DNA of 64,000 bases, taken from NCBI GenBank assembly GCA_006538405.1, contig BJKQ01000011.1, forward strand, positions 1,303,501 through 1,367,500. Reading direction: 5' to 3'. Source of the stretch: Hansfordia pulvinata (taxonomy: Eukaryota > Ascomycota > Sordariomycetes > Xylariales). Both the position numbers and the translations under genes were made by a program. Each line of letters opens with the position of its first letter. Within the stretch, counting starts at the first letter, position 1. Positions 10,668 to 22,443 of the stretch are shown piece after piece. Below the pieces are notes generated by a model. It did no database searches and was not told the origin of the DNA. It saw only the letters and a program-made list of their open reading frames with translations.

Positions 10668-11744
10668 TCATGGCTTCTCTATCGTTTGACCAGCCTTTGG
10701 GTATCGTCTATCCGCCTCAGCCGCCCGTTTCCCCCCTCGCTCCGCGCCGTCATCAGCATCACCGCCCGTCCGGGCTGCGGGAGGGGGACCGGGAGCCGTC
10801 TCGGCCCGCCTCGCCGGCGACCGGCTACGATCACTCCTGGGCGAGCGCAAGCGATCCCGGCTGCTGCCGCGGCGGCTGTAGCTCGGACTGCGACTGTAGG
10901 TCCGGCTGCCGCGGCTCGGCCGCCGCCGGCCGTCCCGCACCTGCCCGTCCTCGCTGCCTCCGTCTGCGTCCCCGTCTCCGTCTACCGCGCCGCCTTGCAC
11001 CATTCGCACATCCCCGTCGTCGTCGTCCTCGGCACCGCCACCTCCCTTACCGCCACCTCCCTTCCCATTCTGCGCCTCCTCCTTCTCCCTCTCCTCCTCC
11101 TCCTCCTCCTCCAGCAGGTCCTCGATGTCGCCGAGCGGGCTCTCGCGCGGATCGAGCGGGTCGAGGGGGTCCTCCTCGAGGACCTCGCGCTTGGGCATCT
11201 GCCAGAGGCTGGTGGCGCACACGCGGTCCTTGACGAGGAGGTCGTCGACGAAGGCGTCGACGAAGCCCAGGGTGGGCGCGGCGGCGCGGCCCCTGCGCCT
11301 CAGCTTGCGGCGGTCCGCCAGCAGCGGCTCGAGGGCGCGGTACACCTGCTTGGCGGGGCGGGTGAGGCGGACGTAGAAGGCGGCGAGGGCGCGCAGGTAC
11401 TTGAACCTCTCGCCCCCCAGGCCCAGGTAGGCGTCGACGACGTCGTCCCCGGGGCCGAGCTGGAGCAGCTTGAAGGCCAGGCAGAGGAAGGGGGAGGGGC
11501 GCTGGGATCCCGCGTCGCCGACGACGCCGCCGACGTAGGTGACGTGGTCGACGACGCGGTCGACGACGTCGGCCTCGTTGAGCCCGTGGCACTGCTCCAG
11601 CCAGAAGTACGAGGCCACGATGCGCTCCCGCACGGCCTTCTCCAGGATCGTCGCCGGGTTGAGCCCGTTGGGCGCCAGCGCCGCGCTGCTGCCCCGCTCG
11701 TCGAGGAATCGCCGCTCCGACGCCTGGTGCGTGTCTGCGCCCAT
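10668..11744 (-). CDS. PRP38: Pre-mRNA-splicing factor 38 (PRP38)
   Basis: Prp38 is a tri-snRNP/B-complex protein needed for spliceosome activation in the nucleus. I choose the ATG at 11744 because the conserved domain begins at once (MGADTHQASERRFLDERGS, then GLNPATILEKAVRERI, ASYFWLEQC). The PRP38 domain covers about residues 1-190 and includes FKYLRALAAFYVRLT and DEFVDDLL-like DAFVDDLLVKDR. It is followed by an acidic stretch (LLEEEEEEEREKEE), Gly/Asp-rich linkers and an RS-rich tail (RTYSRSPSYSRRGSSRDRLR). The length is 358 residues with no intron. The same frame stays open for another 510 nt upstream to an ATG at 12254; that part is Pro/Ser/Arg-rich without conserved content, so I treat it as 5' UTR. 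It converges with HER2, with 239 bp between the stops. Confidence 0.93.
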   Translation of the reverse strand: MGADTHQASERRFLDERGSSAALAPNGLNPATILEKAVRERIVASYFWLEQCHGLNEADVVDRVVDHVTYVGGVVGDAGSQRPSPFLCLAFKLLQLGPGDDVVDAYLGLGGERFKYLRALAAFYVRLTRPAKQVYRALEPLLADRRKLRRRGRAAAPTLGFVDAFVDDLLVKDRVCATSLWQMPKREVLEEDPLDPLDPRESPLGDIEDLLEEEEEEEREKEEAQNGKGGGGKGGGGAEDDDDGDVRMVQGGAVDGDGDADGGSEDGQVRDGRRRPSRGSRTYSRSPSYSRRGSSRDRLRSPRSDRSRSPARRAETAPGPPPAARTGGDADDGAERGGKRAAEADRRYPKAGQTIEKP

Positions 11745-12934
11745 TCTCTTCTTTACGCCGGGGCGTGCCTTGCCGTGAGTGTGTGTGAGCGTTGCGGGTT
11801 TGCGGGTGTGATGGCGCGGTGCCGCGGCGGGGGAGGTGGTGAGGTGTCGGCGGAGGGGCCGCCGGTCGGTCGGGCGGGGTTTGTCGGCGCTGCTGGTGTC
11901 GGCTGGCTGGTTGTCTAGAGGACCATGGAAATCCCGTCTGGCCGCCTCAGTACACCGTGGCCGTGGCCTTTGGCTGGTCGCGTCCTGGGTCGGTAGGCGG
12001 GTGAAGGGTTGTGAGCGGGTGCTTGGGCAAGCTTGGTGGTGAGATGGGCGGGCTTGCTGTCGAGACTGGGTGGAAAGTAAAGAATAATTCCACAGCTGCG
12101 AGGTCGGCACCTTGAGCGCCAGGTTAGCTGGGTTCAAGGACGCGGCTGGTGGCGGCGGCACAATAGGCGCTGGAGAGGCCAGCTGGGAACCTTGGGGCCC
12201 TTCAGTGCTCCGTGGGGCGCTGCTGTAGGCGCTGTAGGCACTGTGGGCGCTCATGCTGGAGCGAGGGCTCAGTGAGGTAGCAGCGGGCTAAATTAGCATC
12301 GGGTTTTCAACGTTGTCAAGGTCCGCCTTGCCGACCTGCTTCACCGTCTCGAGCATTCCGCCAATGGGTTCCACCGTTATTGTTTGGATGCAGGATCGTC
12401 CACGAGGTGAAGTGCGTGATCCCGAAGCCACTGCGTCTACGATTGGGCAAGAGGTCGTCATGGTCAAGTCCCATGCGCACCTGGATATTGAAGACACAAC
12501 AGATCGCCACCAGTTCAACTTGCAACATACAACACGGGAGATGTTGATTAACACGTGTCGAGTGATTGTCCTCCCCGATCGTTTTTCGCACAATGCCTCA
12601 CATCTAGACGGACGAGCAAATCAACAAGAAGGAAGATTGCATGTAGCTGGTTTATTGGTATGATGTACTATTGTATGCCACTCGGTAAAGCGACGGTGGT
12701 ATCATGGTGGATGCTGGATATGGCTATGCGGATGATGTCTGTAAAAAAATGCAATGACCAAAAACACGGGGGAAAAAAGAAGGGGGAATTGTCCCGAATA
12801 ATACGCGAGGCTTCCTCCTGATGTATATGGGGGGGTAAAAAAATAAACCAACGCCAAATGATGCATGACCGACACAGGTCCCGCTGCCCGATCCTCTCTT
12901 CTTTTTCTCGCAACCTTTCCTACCCTCACTCCGA
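11745..12934. other. Intergenic, PRP38 upstream to CFEM-gene 3' side
   Basis: 1.2 kb. The part next to PRP38 is open in its frame up to 12254 and is probably 5' UTR/promoter. A minus-strand frame at 12288-12593 is open for 101 codons but has no recognisable features; I do not call it. The AT-richer part at 12740-12850 fits the 3' region of the CFEM gene. Confidence 0.55.
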
Positions 12935-14805
12935 TCACAGCGCCAGCGCAGCGACGAACAGAGCGGCGGCGCCAACGGCACCCGCGGCGCCCGTGGGCAT
13001 GCTGGCGCCGGCGGTCGACAGGCTGGACGAGGCCGGTTCCGCGGTGGGCGTGGGCTCCGAGCCGCTGCCGCTGTCGCTGCTGCTGCCGGCGCTGCTGCTG
13101 CTGCCGATACCGGCGCTGCTGCTGCCGCCGCCGACGGGGGTGGGCGCGCTCCCGGGCGGGGTGATCAGGCTGCTGCCGGCGCCGCCGCCGTAGGGGGCGG
13201 GCAGCGAGGAGGAGGGGCCGGGCATCTTGGGGCCCGGGGGCGTGGGGAAGCCGCTGGGCATGCCGCTCATGGGGGCGAAACCGCTGGGGACGGGCACGGA
13301 GGAGAAGCCGCTGGACGGGGGCGCGGCGGTCGGGTAGCCGCCGCCGCTGGCGCCCTTGGCCGTCGGGATGGTCGGCGGGGTGTCGTCGGCGGCCGGGGGC
13401 GCGCTGCTGATGCTGCTGCCGCTCTTCTCCTCGTCGGTGCAGGTGGCGGACGAGGTCGAGGTGGGCGTGTACGGGGGAGGCGGGGTGCCGATCTCGTGGG
13501 TGCAGGTGGTGAAGGACGGAGTGTAGGGGGGAGGGACGGCGGCGGGGGGAGCCGAGGACGAGGGAGTCTCGGGTGTGGGCTCGGGGGCCGGGGCCGGGGT
13601 AGGGGCCGGGGCCGGGGCGGGAGTGGGGGTGGAGGCGGCCGGCGGGGGGGCGGCGGCCTCGGGGTAGCCCGCGTCGGCGGACGTCTCGGGGGTGGCCGCG
13701 GGAGGCGGCGCGGCTGCCTCGGGGTAGCCGCCCGCAGCAGGCGTGGTGGGCGCGGGCGCGGGCGCAGCGGCCTCCGGGTAGCCGGCGTCGGCAGACGGGG
13801 CGGAGGGAGCGGGAGCGGGAGCGGCGGGAGCGGCGGCAGCCGGGGTGGTCGACTCGGCGTCGTCCGCGGAGCTGTCGCCCGCCACGGCGTAGCCCCCGTC
13901 GGCGTCGACCAGGGCCGGGGCCGAGGCCGCCTTGTACTCGCGGGCCGCAAGGCCGCGGGCGCGCAGGGCCTCCGGGTACGTCGGCTCGTTGTCGGCCGAG
14001 GAGCCGGTGGGGTAGCTCTCTCCCTCGGCGGCGGCCGTCGCGGTGGGATAGCTGGCTCCGCCCGCGCCGGCGGCGGTCTGGTAGCCGCCGGCACCAGCAC
14101 CGCCGTTAGAGGAGGAGGAGGAGGAGGAGGAGGCGCTGTAGCTGGGGCTGGGAGCCGGCGCGTCGTTGCCGTACTCGACCTCGGGGTGGCCCGACGAGAA
14201 GTCGACGGTGACGGGGCGGACGGTGGTGGTGATCTCGGGACCGGCGATGGTGGTCCCGGGGAACGAGGTGGGCTCGGGGGTCATGCTCTTGAAGCTGATG
14301 GGGTCCGTCTGCATGCCTGCGGCGACGTCGTTGACCAGCGACGAGAAGGTCTGCTTGTCGTTGGGCGAGGCGGTGCCCGCCTGCTTGCACATGCGCTGGA
14401 GGGCGATGTAGACGTCTGCGGGTGCGGCGGTGTTAGTTAAGAGTCTGTTGATCCCTTACTCGCATCCTGAATTCCGAGTCTCTCATCCTGGCATCGTGGT
14501 GGATCGCCCAGCTGCTTGCTGGCTGACCAGGGAGCGGGTGAGTGGGTGGGCGCGTGGAGGCCTACCTTGGGTGTCTTGGGGTTGCAAGCCTGGCGCATGC
14601 AGCCGGCGGAGACGGCGATGAGGGCGTTGCCCATGTCCGGCCCGCAGATGCAGGCGGCGTCGGTCGGGGGGCAGTTGACGATGGGCGCGGCCTGGACGTA
14701 GCAGTTGATGACGCATGCGGGCATCTGGAACAGCTGGTCGACGATGCTGGCCGAGGCCGTGGCCGCGCCTCCGGCCAGGAGCAGCCTTGTTCTCCTTGCT
14801 GACAT
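12935..14805 (-). CDS. GPI-anchored CFEM-domain cell-surface protein
   Basis: The ATG at 14805 starts a signal-like segment (MSARRTRLLLAGGAATASA). A CFEM domain follows with eight Cys in family order: PACVINCYVQ, IVNCPP, AACICGPDMG, AGCMRQACNP and RMCKQAG. CFEM proteins are fungal surface or secreted proteins; some bind haem, others act in host contact, and which applies here is not visible. A long Pro/Ala/Ser/Gly linker with repeated GYPEAA and SYPT units ends in a hydrophobic tail (GAAGAVGAAALFVAALAL) typical of a GPI signal. A good intron lies at 14416-14459 (GTAAGG, CTAAC, GCAG). Upstream, either 14467-14565 is a second intron (GTAGGC donor) leaving a 7-nt exon at 14460-14466 (575 residues), or it is read through in frame (608 residues). 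CFEM spacing favours removal. Confidence 0.88.
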
Positions 14806-15573
14806 GGTAGCGACGGCGACTAGATATTATTATGTAGGGGTTTGTGTGTGTGTGTTCTCTCAGTATTCTTCCGGGCCAGCCAGCGAGAAGTGGTGGTGGT
14901 GTTGGTGTTGGTGGTCGGCAATCTCTTTCTCTCTTCTGTTCTTTCTTTCTTCAGCCGGCGGTGCGTGATGATGAGAAAACAGGTCGGTCAGACGGGGTAG
15001 GGAGAAAATGAAAGAAAAAGATCAGCCTTCGCCCCGGTGGGTGGTTTATCAAGCGGCAGACGACGAGTTGAAGAGGCCAGCGGGCGCTGCTGCTGGCGGG
15101 CCGGGGCCTGGGAAGCCAGCGACTTTTTCTTTCCGCCCGCAAGCACCCGCAAAAGGGAGGAGGGACGGAGGGAGGGAGCCATCCCCGTCGCCACCGGCCA
15201 CCGTCTGGCTGCGGGAGGCAGAGAAGGGTTGCGAAAATCGCCATCGCGATGGTCCGATTCGGGGTTACGGGAGGCGAAAGGGCGTCCCACGGTGGCGACA
15301 GCGAGGCAGGCATCGAGGGCCGCCCGCCAATCACGCCCGCGGATCCGCGTGGCCAGGCCCCGTTCGGGGCGAATCTTCGTCAAGGAGTCGACGCCCGGGG
15401 CTGCGCCATTGCCCGAACGGCCCAGCGCTGGGCGCGCTAGAGACGTGCCGACCGAGCCAGGATTCGGTTATTAAAAGACGCTGGAAGGATTCCGAATGAC
15501 GGGGGGGGGGGGAGGAAGTACGAGTAGAAGACAGCAATCGGGCGCTTGGAAGGTCAGGGAAGGCTTACAGTTG

Positions 15574-15577
<4 letters not shown>

Positions 15578-15624
<47 letters not shown>
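15578..15624. repeat. (GT)n microsatellite
   Basis: About 23 uninterrupted GT units, seen directly, in noncoding DNA. Confidence 0.97.
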
Positions 15625-15629
<5 letters not shown>

Positions 15630-15788
15630 CTATGTTTACCTATTATTGAGTCTTTTCATTGTTGTACGTTGCAGGTATCTATAGCTCAAAGTTGAAGAAT
15701 CAGATTCGTGTAAGAATAAGGTAAGCAAGCTATGAGCCAGGGAGCAAACAAGCGAAGCCGGCAGTCTCTCAAGTCGGTAGTTCTCAAC

Positions 15789-15840
15789 CTCTCTCCCTCT
15801 GTCTCTCCCTCTTTCTCTTTCTCTTTCTCTCTCTCTCTCT
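15789..15840. repeat. (CT)n / polypyrimidine microsatellite
   Basis: An imperfect CT tract ending in a perfect run of CT units, seen directly, in noncoding DNA. Confidence 0.93.
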
Positions 15841-18479
15841 ACCAAGTACATTAGGTGTGTACCTCAACCTTACCTACAACCATTGCATACTACATACATG
15901 TACGGATTCTCTTCGCATTGGGCGGGTCCCTCTCTTCCACCTTACCTTAGGCACCTTTCTTGGTTGAGCCCAACGCCCAAGCCCCAGCCCGCCCCTCTGA
16001 CAACGCACAGTTAGGAATCTGGAAGAGGCCGCAGTCGCCTTGCGTGTTTCAGTCGCCCGCAGCCTCAGCGCAGCTCCGGCAACCGCTCGCCAGGCCCCCC
16101 TTCTTTGGTTTCACCAAACTCGTGTGCCCCAAGGCCAAGCATCGCCACCCCACGCCACTCGGCCGGGTTTTCCTGCTGACCTTTCTGCTGCATTACGCGT
16201 CCGAGCGGATGAGGTAAGAAGCGTTCATGCCGACGAGGTCAATGTCAGTCGGTCGGCCTGGTCAGCCCGCTAAACTAGGTAGGTACCTGGGTTTTCGGTT
16301 CGCGCCCTGCCGCGGGCTACGCGTACGACGGCCAGTGTCTGTCTTCAGAAGTGGACGCGTAATGTCACCATCGGCCAGGGCAAAATTGCCGACGCCTCGT
16401 CATGTACACATATGTGTTTCGCCTTTCACGGGCGCCATTTTGAGCTGTTTCTGCTTCTGCTTCTGCTTGTCGGAGTCCACCCCACCGTGGTGTGCGACTG
16501 CGGTCAGAGACCGCCATGTCCATGGGTGTAAAAGTTGGTCCCAGCGAGTGGAAAATTCATCTTGCACCGATGAGATCCATCCTCCTCGGGCCATTCTGTC
16601 GAATCTTCTGGATTGGCAGGATGCGGCACGGCAGACAGCCGTTGCCATTGACACGCTAGCAACTCGGTACCAGCCGGAAGCTCTCACTGCCCTTGCCAGC
16701 GAGGATCGCCGTCTTGGAGGCGACTCGTTCATGCGGCATCCAAGGCAGCAAAGCTGTGCGCCCCGGAGACCAGGCCGTGTGGCTTCCAGCGTCTTCCTGC
16801 CTGCGCTAATAATAATAACAATAATAACAACAACAATACTGATGAATCCCGCCCGCCGGCCGGGTGAAGCACAGTGCGGCTCACTGTGCTCGTCCTCCCC
16901 GGTGCCAATTCCGTCATCTTTGTGGCAACCCTTCCCCGACCGGAGTGAGGACCCTGCGGCCAGTTGCCCCAGTCCTCGGAGGAGACCGTGGCTGCACGTG
17001 ATACGAGCATGGCTATGGTCTGCTGCTTTCTCCCATTCTTGAGCACAGGGACATGTTCATTCCAGCCCTTTGCGTTTCGTCGTCTCGGCAAGAGTTGACA
17101 AATGTCCGATGATAGTCGCCACTCCACGCAAACGACCAGGCCAGCAACGTGGCAGGCTTACGACATGGTGCAGCATCTCCCGACCTGTGCCGGGTTTTCT
17201 CTCTACTCGTATTTGATGAAGGGATTGCTTGCTTCTCTGCCCCACGCACGAGTACGCAATCCCACTCGCTGTCAAGGCCGGCATCCATGGACGCAACATC
17301 CGTCTTCTAGGACAGAACGCCTATGGTCTTCTGGAACGCCCATGCGCCTGAGCAGGGCCCCATCGCATCGGCGATCGCCCTGCGGCTTTCCAGCTCAGCT
17401 CAGCCCAGTCGGCAAAGACGGGACCAGGCGGGTTGTGTGGTAGCAGAACCGGGCGGGATGAGATGCAGGTGCCGTCATGGCGTTGAATCTACGAGAAAAC
17501 CACGCACTCGCCCTGGCCACCTCGGATTGGACGCTCGTGCTTGAGGGAGAAACGGCCCCGCGGCGATCCCCCCTAACGGATCTGAGTTAGATTTGGCGGG
17601 GAGAAAGCTTGTTTCCTCGGCCAAGAGGGCCTTGCATCGTATCGCATCGAGAGCCTCCTCTTCTATTGCGGACCTACAAGTAGGAGGGCTGCCGCACGTC
17701 GGCATCTGCCTCCACCATGGATGTCAGCCAGCACCTTCACTCCCAAGCCACCACGTATCTATGCAAACCTTAGGTAAGGTAGGTAAGGTACATATAGTAT
17801 CCGGATATGGATCCGTTAGCTTGACAGCAGACGCGTGCAAAGTGAACGTGCCTTGGCAGCAACCCTGGCAGCGACGTCAAGCTGAAACGCAGAGAAGAGG
17901 ATTCTCTATGATAATGAAAACCCGAGGCGGCGGGTGTGTCGCACTGTGATTAGGTAGAGAACTGCTCTGGACGCATCATGGCCTCCAATCGAGGCAGCCC
18001 GTCTGTGCCTATTTCCATGCTGGTGGTCTCATCGGGTCGGGCCAGGCGTAATGCCGTGCGATAATTCCTCGCAGCACGTCAATCGGCTGCATGAGGTACC
18101 GTACCTGCCTCACACAAACCTACCTGTCTAACCTAGAGGTAGGTATGCAGGTAGCGCCTTCCGAGGACCGTGGCACGACCGGAACGCTGACTGATGGAGC
18201 CAATGTCGTCATGACTGCTTCGAGGAAGCCGCGACCATGGCGATGCACTCGAGGGGCGCCACACGGCAGTCGGCAAGCTGCATAATGATCAAAATGCTGG
18301 TTTCCACCCAAGGTAGTCCTATTTATTCTCCTCGTCTTGGCCGTCAATTAGGAGCATTCTTGTCTGGTATTCCCATTCATGTTCTCGCTCACAAGTCGCC
18401 TACATCACCACCGCTCAATCTTGTCATCCCACTTTCGACCGCACGCAGGCTTAGACCCACCCGCTTATAAGCCGCCAGC

Positions 18480-20351
18480 ATGAGCCTCGCGCGCCATGTA
18501 AGACAAATACCTGCCCCTCAGCTTCCTCCCTGCTCGCTGTTGCTGTTGAATCTCTTAGCTAACCGGCACTCTCTTCCAGGTCGATGCCGAGGAGCTCGTT
18601 ACCCGCCTTCACGATGCTCACATCACAGAGGGCGGCCAGCGCCTGCGCGAGAAGATGACCACCTCCCACCTGACTCCCTACTCGACGAAATACGCAACCC
18701 AGTCCGAGATCCCCAAGTACAGGATTCCCAAGAGGGCGCCCCCGCCGATGCTGTCTACCAGCTGATCCAGGATGAGCTCGATCTGGACGGCAAGCCCAAC
18801 CTCAACCTCGCCAGGTGCGTCGCAAACCAAGCCACCGCGATCCAACGCCATGACCATAATCACTAACAACCCATGGCAGCTTCGTCGGTACTTACATCGA
18901 GCCCAACGCGGAGAAGCTCATGAAGGCCCATCTCAGCAAGAACTTGGCCGACAACGATGAGTACCCCTCCCTCATGGCCATCCACGACCGCTGCGTTAGC
19001 ATCCTCGCCAAGCTTTGGGGCGCCCAGTCGGGTGAGAAGCCCGTCGGCTCCGCGACCACCGGCTCTTCCGAGGCCATCCACCTCGGCGGTTTGGCCATGA
19101 AGCGCCGCTGGCAGGAGCGCCGTATGGCCGAGGGCAAGGACACGTACAGGCCCAACATCATCATGGGCTCCAACGCCCAAGTCGCCCTCGAGAAGTTTGC
19201 TCGCTATTTCGACGTCGAGGCGCGCATCCTCCCTGTCTCCGAGAAGAGCAACTTCCGCCTCGATCCCGATCTAGTGAGAGAAAATCTTGACGAAAATACA
19301 ATCGGCGTCTTCGTCATTTTGGGTAGCACGTACACCGGACACTACGAGCCTGTCGAGGCGGTTTCCAAGATTCTCGACGATTTTCAGGAAAAGACAGGCA
19401 TTGACATCCCCATCCACGTCGATGCTGCGTCGGGAGGCTTCGTTGCCCCCTTTACTAACGCCGAAGTTGGAGGGCCCAAATGGTATGTTGCCCCGCAGAT
19501 CTTGAGTTCTTGGGAAATCAGTTAACCCGGACTTTAGGAACTTTGAGCTCCCACGCGTCAAATCGATCAACACGTCTGGTCACAAGTTCGGCCTCGTGCT
19601 GGCTGGCGTCGGTTGGATCGTTTGGCGAGACGAGTCCTTCCTACCGGAGCACCTCATCTTCGAGCTGCACTACCTCGGGGGCACCGAGAAGTCTTTCACG
19701 CTCAACTTCTCCCGGCCAGGCGCCCAGATCATTGTACAGTACTACAACCTGATTCATCTTGGCTTCGACGGCTACCGGGAGATTATGGAGAACTGCCTCA
19801 GCAATGCACGGTTGCTCTCCAAAAGTCTGGAGGCCACGGGCTGGTACACGTGTGTGTCTGAGATCCACCGACCGAAGAACGCCGCATCGGGTGCGTTGAC
19901 GGGCGCCAAGACGGCAGTCCTGGGCGCCGAGGGCGAAACGTCGGCAGACTATCAGGCGGGTCTGCCCGTCGTCGCGTTCCGACTGTGCGACAACTTCAAG
20001 AAGGAGTTCCCGCACATCAAGCAGGAGTCCGTGTCCCAGCTTATGCGCGCGCGCCAGTGGATCATTCCCAACTACGCGCTGCCCCCCAACGAAGACAAGA
20101 CCGAGATCTTGCGGGTTGTTGTCCGCGAGAGCATGAGCCTCGACCTGCTCGACCGCCTTATTTCTGATATCGTCTCTGTCACCCAGAACCTCGTCGACAA
20201 TGACGAAGTCGACCTGACCGTCCTGCAGGCCCAAGGCCCCGGCTCCACGGGGCCGGCCAGAAGAATCAAGGAGGACGAGGCCAAAGAGAAGGGCAAGGGC
20301 AAGGACGTCAGCTCTCGTTTGGCAGATGGCATTCACCGCACCGTGTGCTGA
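18480..20351 (+). CDS. Glutamate decarboxylase (PLP-dependent), with a one-base frameshift
   Basis: Group II PLP decarboxylase converting glutamate to GABA in the cytosol (GABA shunt, acid and stress response). Four exons: 18480-18497, 18580-18814, 18880-19482 and 19538-20351, with introns of 82, 65 and 55 bp. Family hallmarks are NLNLASFVGTYIEP, NLADNDEYPSLMAIHDRCVS, GSATTGSSEAIHLGGLAMK, HVDAASGGFVAPF and the PLP-lysine motif SINTSGHKFG, with Lys near residue 302. The C-terminus is Lys/Glu-rich (RIKEDEAKEKGKGKD). In exon 2 the frame breaks at 18732/18733. KYRIPK is followed in the next frame by EGAPADAVYQLIQDELDL, so one base (probably a G) is missing. With it restored the protein is about 556 residues, normal for fungal GADs. 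The rest of the gene is undamaged, so error is likelier than decay. Confidence 0.93.
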
Positions 20352-21532
20352 TCCCCAAAGGAAAGCCGGCAGCAGGACAAAGGACCATAACATGCCCCAG
20401 GGATTAATTTATTTCACCAACCATAATATAATCATGATGAATATATGTAACTAATAGAACCTGTCAGAGGAATCAGATCTCGCAAATGTGGTCCCTGCAG
20501 ATACCAAGTAGATACAGCCTCGGCCTGTACGTTTGGCTGTGTGAGGTTTGTACCTTGATCAATCAAGGGATTCGATAAAATCACCCATCTTCATACACTC
20601 TCCATGGGAACGGAGAAGGCGTAGGCGCCGCGCACGGTCTGGGTCACAACTATCTCACTGTGTCATGAAGTGTGCGACCCGTCGCCCTTTTTATGATGAC
20701 CGAGTCTGCTGCGCTTTTCTAGGCAACAAGGCAAAGTTCTGAGGCGATAGCCTCGAACGCGAAAAGACAGCCACAACACTAGGTAGGTAGCTTCTTCGCT
20801 GCGAGTGGAGTACCTCACGCATGCAGCATTGCGCCCCATGTCGGACCGACGACACGCCGACAGGTCCTGAAATGTCGTTCGTCTGGCAATAAGTCCAGTG
20901 CTGTCGACTCGGTTGACAAGTGAGTGCATATGAGCACGAACCAGACGTCCAAGCTTGGCATGAAGAATGTCGCAATCACCCCTGACAGCCCATGGGCACA
21001 CTGACCGATATACTCCAGGTACATCTTGCAACGTGCCATGTCATCCCTTTCGTAGGTAGCCACTCAGACGCGCGCAGGCGTAGTGGCGGGCCGCGAGCTA
21101 GGGTCCCCATGTGCCAGGCAGCCAACATCGAGCGATTGAAACAGCAGGAACCGGAAGCGGATGTCCGTAATCAGGGCAGAGAAGCAGTTTCGGAAGGGGG
21201 GGAGGCAAATGACGAAGGGGGAGGGAAGTAAAGGAAGTGTGGAATAAGGGACGGAAGCGCACCGAGGACAGACGAGACCTACCTACGACCCGGTTCTCTG
21301 ACTACGAGCGCTGACCTATGGTAACCAGCTGCCCCTTTGGGACGGTGCCAAAAGGCATCTCCCGGCTGGCGGGGTCCGCGGGTGAGCAGCCGCATACAGG
21401 GGCAAAGCAGGTCGATCACCCTTACAAGGATGTGACACCCGACCCAACTGACAGACAGCAGGCAGGGAAGGAAAGGGGATTCATGTGGCATTTGACACGC
21501 TTGCGCGCAGGCACATGCTGATGTCGTGGATG

Positions 21533-21559
21533 CACACACACACACACACACACACACAC
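21533..21559. repeat. (CA)n microsatellite
   Basis: Thirteen perfect CA units, seen directly, noncoding. Confidence 0.95.
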
Positions 21560-22210
21560 TTACACACATACACCGAACGGTGGCCCCTTTTCTTCCTCTC
21601 TCAACGAGGTAGGTAAGAAGGGTCGAGGTGAGGGGGGGTGCTACCGCGCCATCCCCTCCCCTTCTTTCTTCAATGCTCCGCGCTCCAAGGGCGTGTCTCA
21701 GGTAAAGTCGAGTTTGGCAGGTCGAGCTGACTCGGTTGAGGGTACTCCTATCGACGGGTTGGATGTTGCGCTGGGGCACGGGATTGGCCTCTGGGGAGTC
21801 AGCAGTGCGTTTCTGGACAACGGGAGTTCCGGGTGGGGGCAGTGTTGGTTGTTTGTGTGTGGCCCGATCGTCCGCGGTGCGACGTCAGCGGTTGGGATGG
21901 AGAGTCAGTGCACATGTAGGCCGCCAAACCTGTTGTTTGCTCAAAGACTGGAAGTTACCTAACTGACAACACCTACCCTACCCAACGCTGGCAGCCGACT
22001 GCAAGGGGGAAAGAAAAGCAAATGGCAGATGTTTCAGTCGCTTCGAACTCGACGTGTGATTGGCGTTTTCTGTGTGACTGGAAGCGTGAGCCTGTCGAGA
22101 AGGTAGGGTCAGGTCAGGTCATGTTGGGTAGGCACGAGGGTCAGGGACAAACGGAGTTGGAGCTGGGGCCGGGCTGGAGGGGAGGTCGATTCCAGTAAGG
22201 TATTTACACA

Positions 22211-22217
22211 TATAAAG
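22211..22217 (+). promoter_or_regulatory. TATA box for the small secreted cysteine-rich gene
   Basis: TATAAAG, 233 bp upstream of the ATG at 22444. Its position suits a transcript with a pyrimidine-rich leader of about 150-200 nt. Inferred from sequence only. Confidence 0.55.
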
Positions 22218-22443
22218 CCATTGAAAGTCGAGGAAGCGACTATGCAGAATACAGAGAGTTGTGCACGATGGACTCCCGTTCTCCGTGTTCAACTCTCGCT
22301 CCGCGTCGCTCTCCGCATGTAAATCTTCAGATTTTCAAGTCTTGCCTACTGGAGCCCTCCGTCAGACCTACAGACGTACACTCTTCTCCCACCTCGGCCC
22401 TGTGAGCGGACTCTTCAACCACTCACAAGCCTCAGTCCTCATT

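Larger units (their letters stand above)
14806..18479. other. Long gene-free region with microsatellites
   Basis: 3.7 kb between divergent starts without a gene I can support. It holds (GT)n and (CT)n microsatellites, a G12 run near 15501, and several copies of the ACCTACC/TAGGTA motif (near 15943, 16275, 17769 and 18119). The plus-strand frame 16227-17042 lacks domains and codon structure. Confidence 0.55.
20352..22443. other. Intergenic, GAD 3' side to the promoter of the cysteine-rich gene
   Basis: 2.1 kb with no supported gene. Contains a (CA)n microsatellite, several TAGGTA/ACCTACC motifs (near 20779, 21053, 21279, 21606) and, at its end, the promoter of the gene at 22444. Confidence 0.55.

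Noticed and set aside
10686..11918. 410-codon plus-strand frame
   Set aside because: Antisense of PRP38; no recognisable content.
12288..12593. 101-codon minus-strand frame ending DLDNVENPMLI
   Set aside because: The end looks mildly protein-like, but there is no family, no start context and no upstream exon I could connect.
13496..14440. 314-codon plus-strand frame, Gly/Arg-rich
   Set aside because: Antisense of the Pro/Ala-rich CFEM stalk, a composition artefact.
16227..17042. 271-codon plus-strand frame in the 14.8-18.5 kb gap
   Set aside because: Composition like random GC-rich DNA and no conserved motif.
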